DNA of 64,000 nucleotides from Anaerolineaceae bacterium (GTDB taxonomy: Bacteria; Chloroflexota; Anaerolineae; Aggregatilineales; Phototrophicaceae), in NCBI GenBank assembly GCA_020634115.1, contig JACKCH010000012.1, positions 62,001-126,000 of the forward strand, given 5' to 3'. Below are positions 61,452-64,000 of this stretch, in pieces. Under the pieces are notes generated by a model that was not told where the DNA came from, did no database searches, and saw nothing but the letters and a program-made list of their open reading frames with translations. Position numbers and translations under genes: made by a program. Position 1 is the stretch's first letter, and the number at the start of each line of letters is the position of its first letter.

Positions 61452-63125
61452 TTACTCGCCGGAAGCCGGTGCGTTCATGAAGCCGCCGAACAGGCCCGAC
61501 CAGTAGGTGAAGTTACCGTCACGACCAACATGCAGCGGGCTGGCCGCGTCCCACTGAGCAACAAACGACATCACGACATCGTTCGCGTCCAGGTCCGAAC
61601 CGTCCGTGAACTTGACGCCTTCACGCAGGGTGAATGTCCATTCGGTCAGGTCTTCGTTTGCGCTCCAGTCGGTCGCCAGACGTGCCACCGGGCGGGCAGT
61701 GCCGATTTCGTAAGCCAGCAGCGATTCATTAATCTGCTCACAGGCCCGCAGGGTTTCACCGTCAGTTTCGTCGGCACAGTACAGGCCAATCGGTTCGGCA
61801 TTCTGCATCCAGACGATGTTGTCGTCATCGGGGTCTTCCATCAGGGCGAATTGTTCCGCGCCGATGTCAGAGGCGTAGGCGCCCGCAATGCGCGCCTGGA
61901 AGGCCGCCGCATTACCACCATGCGCGACGGGAACCATCGGAACCAGGTCACGGATGGCCTCATTAGCCTGGATGTAGATCTGGTAACGCGCAGCCGAATC
62001 AGCCAGGGAAGCTGCTTCCTTCAGCGGTTCAGTGATTTCGGGGAAGTGATTGCCGAACTGGTCGCTGGAGCCTTCACCGAAGTGGAAGTCCAGGAAGTTG
62101 GTGGCATCAGGATAATCTGCGCCCCAGCCCAGCATGTAGAAGGCCAGTTCACCGGCATCGGAAGCATCAAGGAACGCGCCCGATTCCATCACTTCGATGT
62201 TCACCACAATACCCAGCTGGGCAAGCTGTGCCTGGATGTCCTGGGCAACGGTACCTGGGGTAGGCAGGTAGCTGCGCACCACGTCACGGTAGTTCAGCGT
62301 GACGGTGAAGCGGGTACCATCATCGCCCGCCGGGTAACCGGCAGCGTCCAGCAGTTCGGCAGCTTTCGCCAGTTTTTCGTCAGCGGTCATGCCGTCATCC
62401 AGCGGTTTGACTTCGCCCGTGAACCCGAAAATGCTCGGCGGCATAAACTGGGTCGCGGCGGATGAACCGGCTGGGTAGAAGTTGTCCACAATGCGCTGGC
62501 GGTCAATCGCGTAGGCAATGGCCTGGCGAACTTCAAGTTTGTCAAATGGTTCAAACCAGTTGTTCATGCCCAGGTAGAAGATGTTGGTACCACCACGTTT
62601 GTAAAGCGCCAGGTTCGGATCGGCTTCCACGACTGCGAAGTCGCCAGGTGCCACGTTGTCCATACCGTCAATGTTGCCGGACTGGAGTTCGAGCAGGCGG
62701 GCGGTGGCTTCAGCGTTCCAGCGGAAAATCACGGTTGACTCAATCGCCGGGGTGCCCCAATAGTCTTCGTTACGGGTCAGAACCATTTCATTACCCTGGT
62801 CCCAGCGTTCCAGTTTGTATGGGCCGGTGCCAACCGGATTGGTGACGAGGTCGCCACCGCCGCCGGTTGCTTCCAGGTAATCCGATGATTGAATCGAGAA
62901 AGCCGAGAAAGCGACTTTGGCGGGGAATGCCGGGTCAGGTGCACACAGAGTGAACTTGACCGTCAGGGCGTCCACAGCTTCAACGGACTGGAATAGACCG
63001 GTGTAACCTTCAGCCGAGCAATCGGTTGAATACGACATCATGTCCTGCGCCGCAGCGGGGACAAGCGCCACACTCAGTGCGAGTAAAAGCACCAAGAGCG
63101 GCACAACACGCAATATGGATCGCAT
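61452..63125 (-). CDS. Peptide ABC transporter substrate-binding protein (family 5), circularly permuted
   Basis: The 557-residue exported protein has a signal peptide (residues 1-26, ending PAAAQD, no lipobox). The mature chain starts in what is normally the middle of the fold (SVEAVDALTVKFTLCAPDPA, GTGPYKLERWDQGNEMVLTR), goes on through the normal C-terminal parts (FYLGMNNWFEPFDKLEVRQA, FLDFHFGEGSSDQFGNHFPE), and then, from about residue 437, carries the segment that should be N-terminal (MQNAEPIGLYCADETDGETL, LATDWSANEDLTEWTFTLRE, GVKFTDGSDLDANDVVMSF). AAGGAG precedes the ATG at 63125. It binds peptides outside the membrane for dppBC. Confidence 0.9.
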   Translation of the reverse strand: MRSILRVVPLLVLLLALSVALVPAAAQDMMSYSTDCSAEGYTGLFQSVEAVDALTVKFTLCAPDPAFPAKVAFSAFSIQSSDYLEATGGGGDLVTNPVGTGPYKLERWDQGNEMVLTRNEDYWGTPAIESTVIFRWNAEATARLLELQSGNIDGMDNVAPGDFAVVEADPNLALYKRGGTNIFYLGMNNWFEPFDKLEVRQAIAYAIDRQRIVDNFYPAGSSAATQFMPPSIFGFTGEVKPLDDGMTADEKLAKAAELLDAAGYPAGDDGTRFTVTLNYRDVVRSYLPTPGTVAQDIQAQLAQLGIVVNIEVMESGAFLDASDAGELAFYMLGWGADYPDATNFLDFHFGEGSSDQFGNHFPEITEPLKEAASLADSAARYQIYIQANEAIRDLVPMVPVAHGGNAAAFQARIAGAYASDIGAEQFALMEDPDDDNIVWMQNAEPIGLYCADETDGETLRACEQINESLLAYEIGTARPVARLATDWSANEDLTEWTFTLREGVKFTDGSDLDANDVVMSFVAQWDAASPLHVGRDGNFTYWSGLFGGFMNAPASGE

Positions 63126-63143
63126 ACACAAACTCCTTAAGTA

Positions 63144-63162
63144 GATTAAAATGACTTTAATC
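63144..63162. promoter_or_regulatory. Candidate operator: 7-bp inverted repeat before the binding-protein gene
   Basis: GATTAAA and TTTAATC surround a five-base spacer, 19-37 bases upstream of the start at 63125 (minus strand). The position suits a regulator site overlapping a promoter or leader; the regulator is unknown. Confidence 0.35.
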
Positions 63163-63268
63163 TGGCAAATCAAACCATCCTCTACCATCCTTACTTCCCT
63201 AGACCGGCAGATGGTTCAATCTCCGAAGGCGATTTTAATACAATCATCCCGGTTTTACAAACGATTAC

Positions 63269-64000
63269 TCAAGGCATCATCAGCACTTTCTCAATCCGTT
63301 CTAGCGCCCAGTCAATGTCCTGGCGGGTGATGACCAGCGGCGGGGCGAAACGTAGGACATTCTGGTGTGTCTCCTTGCAGAGCAGGCCTTCCTGCTTGAG
63401 TGCCTCCGCGAAGCGCCGTGCGCCCCCGGCTTCCGGCTTGAGTTCGACGCCGATTAGGAGGCCACGCCCCCGTACTTCGTGAATGATGTCGCTTCCAATC
63501 CGTTCCAACCGCCCTTTGAGGTATGCGCCCATCTCGCGGGCATTCTCGATCAACCCTTCTTCGACCAGTACCTTCAGCGATTCACGGGCGACAGCCGCCG
63601 CTAAGGGGTTGCCGCCGAATGTGCTGCCATGATCGCCGGGTTTCAGCACTCCCAGGATTTCCCGGCTGGAAAGCACCGCTGATACCGGGTAAAACCCGCC
63701 GGAAAGCGCCTTGCCAATCGTCACCATATCCGCCTTGACGCCTTCCCAGTCGGCAGCCATCAGGTGGCCGGTGCGCCCCAACCCGGTCTGAATTTCATCC
63801 AGGATAAGCAGGACGTTGTGCCGGTCACAGATGTCACGAACCCGTTTGAGATAGCCATCCGGCGGCATAACCACGCCGCCTTCGCCTTGAATCGGCTCTA
63901 CGATGAAAGCGACGGTGTTCGGGGTGATTGCCGCTTCCAGTGCGTCCGAATCGCCATAGGGAATCGTCTTAAATCCCGGTGTGAAAGGGCCAAAACCGTC
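63269..64000 (-). CDS. rocD: Class III aminotransferase, ornithine-oxo-acid transaminase-like (5' end outside window)
   Basis: The last 243 residues of a PLP enzyme are present; the frame is open to the right edge. Visible are FIVEPIQGEGGVVMPPDGYL, LILDEIQTGLGRTGHLMA, the PLP-lysine motif TIGKALSGGFYPVSAVLSS, GDHGSTFGGNPLAAAVA, and the C-terminal LLCKETHQNVLRFAPPLVIT. The last motif is typical of ornithine aminotransferase, which makes glutamate semialdehyde from ornithine. It precedes the peptide transporter genes on the same strand, with 143 bases between. Confidence 0.88.
   Translation of the reverse strand, partial: DGFGPFTPGFKTIPYGDSDALEAAITPNTVAFIVEPIQGEGGVVMPPDGYLKRVRDICDRHNVLLILDEIQTGLGRTGHLMAADWEGVKADMVTIGKALSGGFYPVSAVLSSREILGVLKPGDHGSTFGGNPLAAAVARESLKVLVEEGLIENAREMGAYLKGRLERIGSDIIHEVRGRGLLIGVELKPEAGGARRFAEALKQEGLLCKETHQNVLRFAPPLVITRQDIDWALERIEKVLMMP

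Noticed and set aside
61530..62465. 311-codon open frame on the plus strand
   Set aside because: It is fully antisense to the binding-protein gene, whose protein is clearly conserved; the frame is a by-product of GC-rich codon use.
1..64000. CRISPR array, tRNA and rRNA genes
   Set aside because: I scanned for regular short repeats with spacers, for the T-loop GTTCRANNC with a matching cloverleaf, and for rRNA landmarks, and found none that held up.

Overview
The window looks like chromosomal DNA of a heterotrophic bacterium of the phylum Chloroflexota, most likely near the Anaerolineae. This placement is an inference from the gene mix: membrane pyrophosphatase, fused FtcD, tandem-domain nucleotide cyclase, ferredoxin-dependent 2-oxoacid oxidoreductase, S9 and M20 peptidases, an FHA-winged-helix regulator, a large MalT-type LuxR regulator and an unusual oligopeptide-binding protein. 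I found no rRNA, tRNA, CRISPR array or intact insertion sequence. Coding density is high. Two stretches (about 3.6-5.5 kb and 36.2-37.9 kb) look more AT-rich than the rest by eye.

Layout. 0-5.5 kb: 3' end of hppA, yraN-miaA, a secreted protein, an FHA regulator, and a low-GC pair made of a membrane protein with a helix-hairpin-helix-like tail and a small protein resembling the RNA polymerase alpha C-terminal domain. 5.6-10.2 kb (minus): five close genes, speD, an Npt-like carrier, a GNAT-like protein, an ECF-S-like/HAMP/coiled-coil sensor and a MinD-like ATPase. 10.3-14.7 kb: tandem cyclase, small winged-helix protein, GMC oxidoreductase, STAS-like protein. 14.8-19.6 kb: ftcD, GNAT, MFS and ggt, an amino-acid and gamma-glutamyl set. 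19.7-23.3 kb: a broken ABC ATPase, a thioredoxin-like ferredoxin, a ThDP enzyme and an M20 amidohydrolase. 23.6-27.3 kb: a translationally coupled MoxR / unknown / metallopeptidase-VWA operon. 27.4-29.4 kb: an S9 peptidase. 29.6-36.1 kb: an ECF sigma factor followed by six membrane proteins (four tandem paralogues) and one ABC ATPase. 36.2-37.9 kb: a HEAT-repeat pseudogene. 38.2-41.4 kb: a four-subunit 2-oxoacid:ferredoxin oxidoreductase and a CBS protein. 41.7-48.0 kb: M24-fold protein, small orphan gene, IS3 scar, cyclic-2,3-diphosphoglycerate-synthetase-like GTPase and the MalT-type regulator. 48.3-56.2 kb: NuoE-NuoF fusion, NuoG-like Fe-S protein, fdhD, pfkA (opposite strand), moeA and a MoeA-periplasmic-binding-protein fusion, which together suggest an NAD-linked formate dehydrogenase whose molybdenum subunit is absent here. 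56.3-58.0 kb: an unknown Rossmann protein. 58.1-64.0 kb (minus): rocD-like aminotransferase (cut by the window end), oligopeptide-binding protein, dppB, dppC and a zinc alcohol dehydrogenase.

The strongest hunting results are: (1) the oligopeptide-binding protein at 61.5-63.1 kb, which reads as a natural circular permutation of the family-5 fold; (2) the sensor/MinD-like pair; (3) the MoxR-unknown-VWA operon; (4) a family of intergenic palindromes ending in CCCTACAA whose stems vary in a compensatory way; and (5) the tandem cyclase, in which each half keeps a complementary part of one active site.
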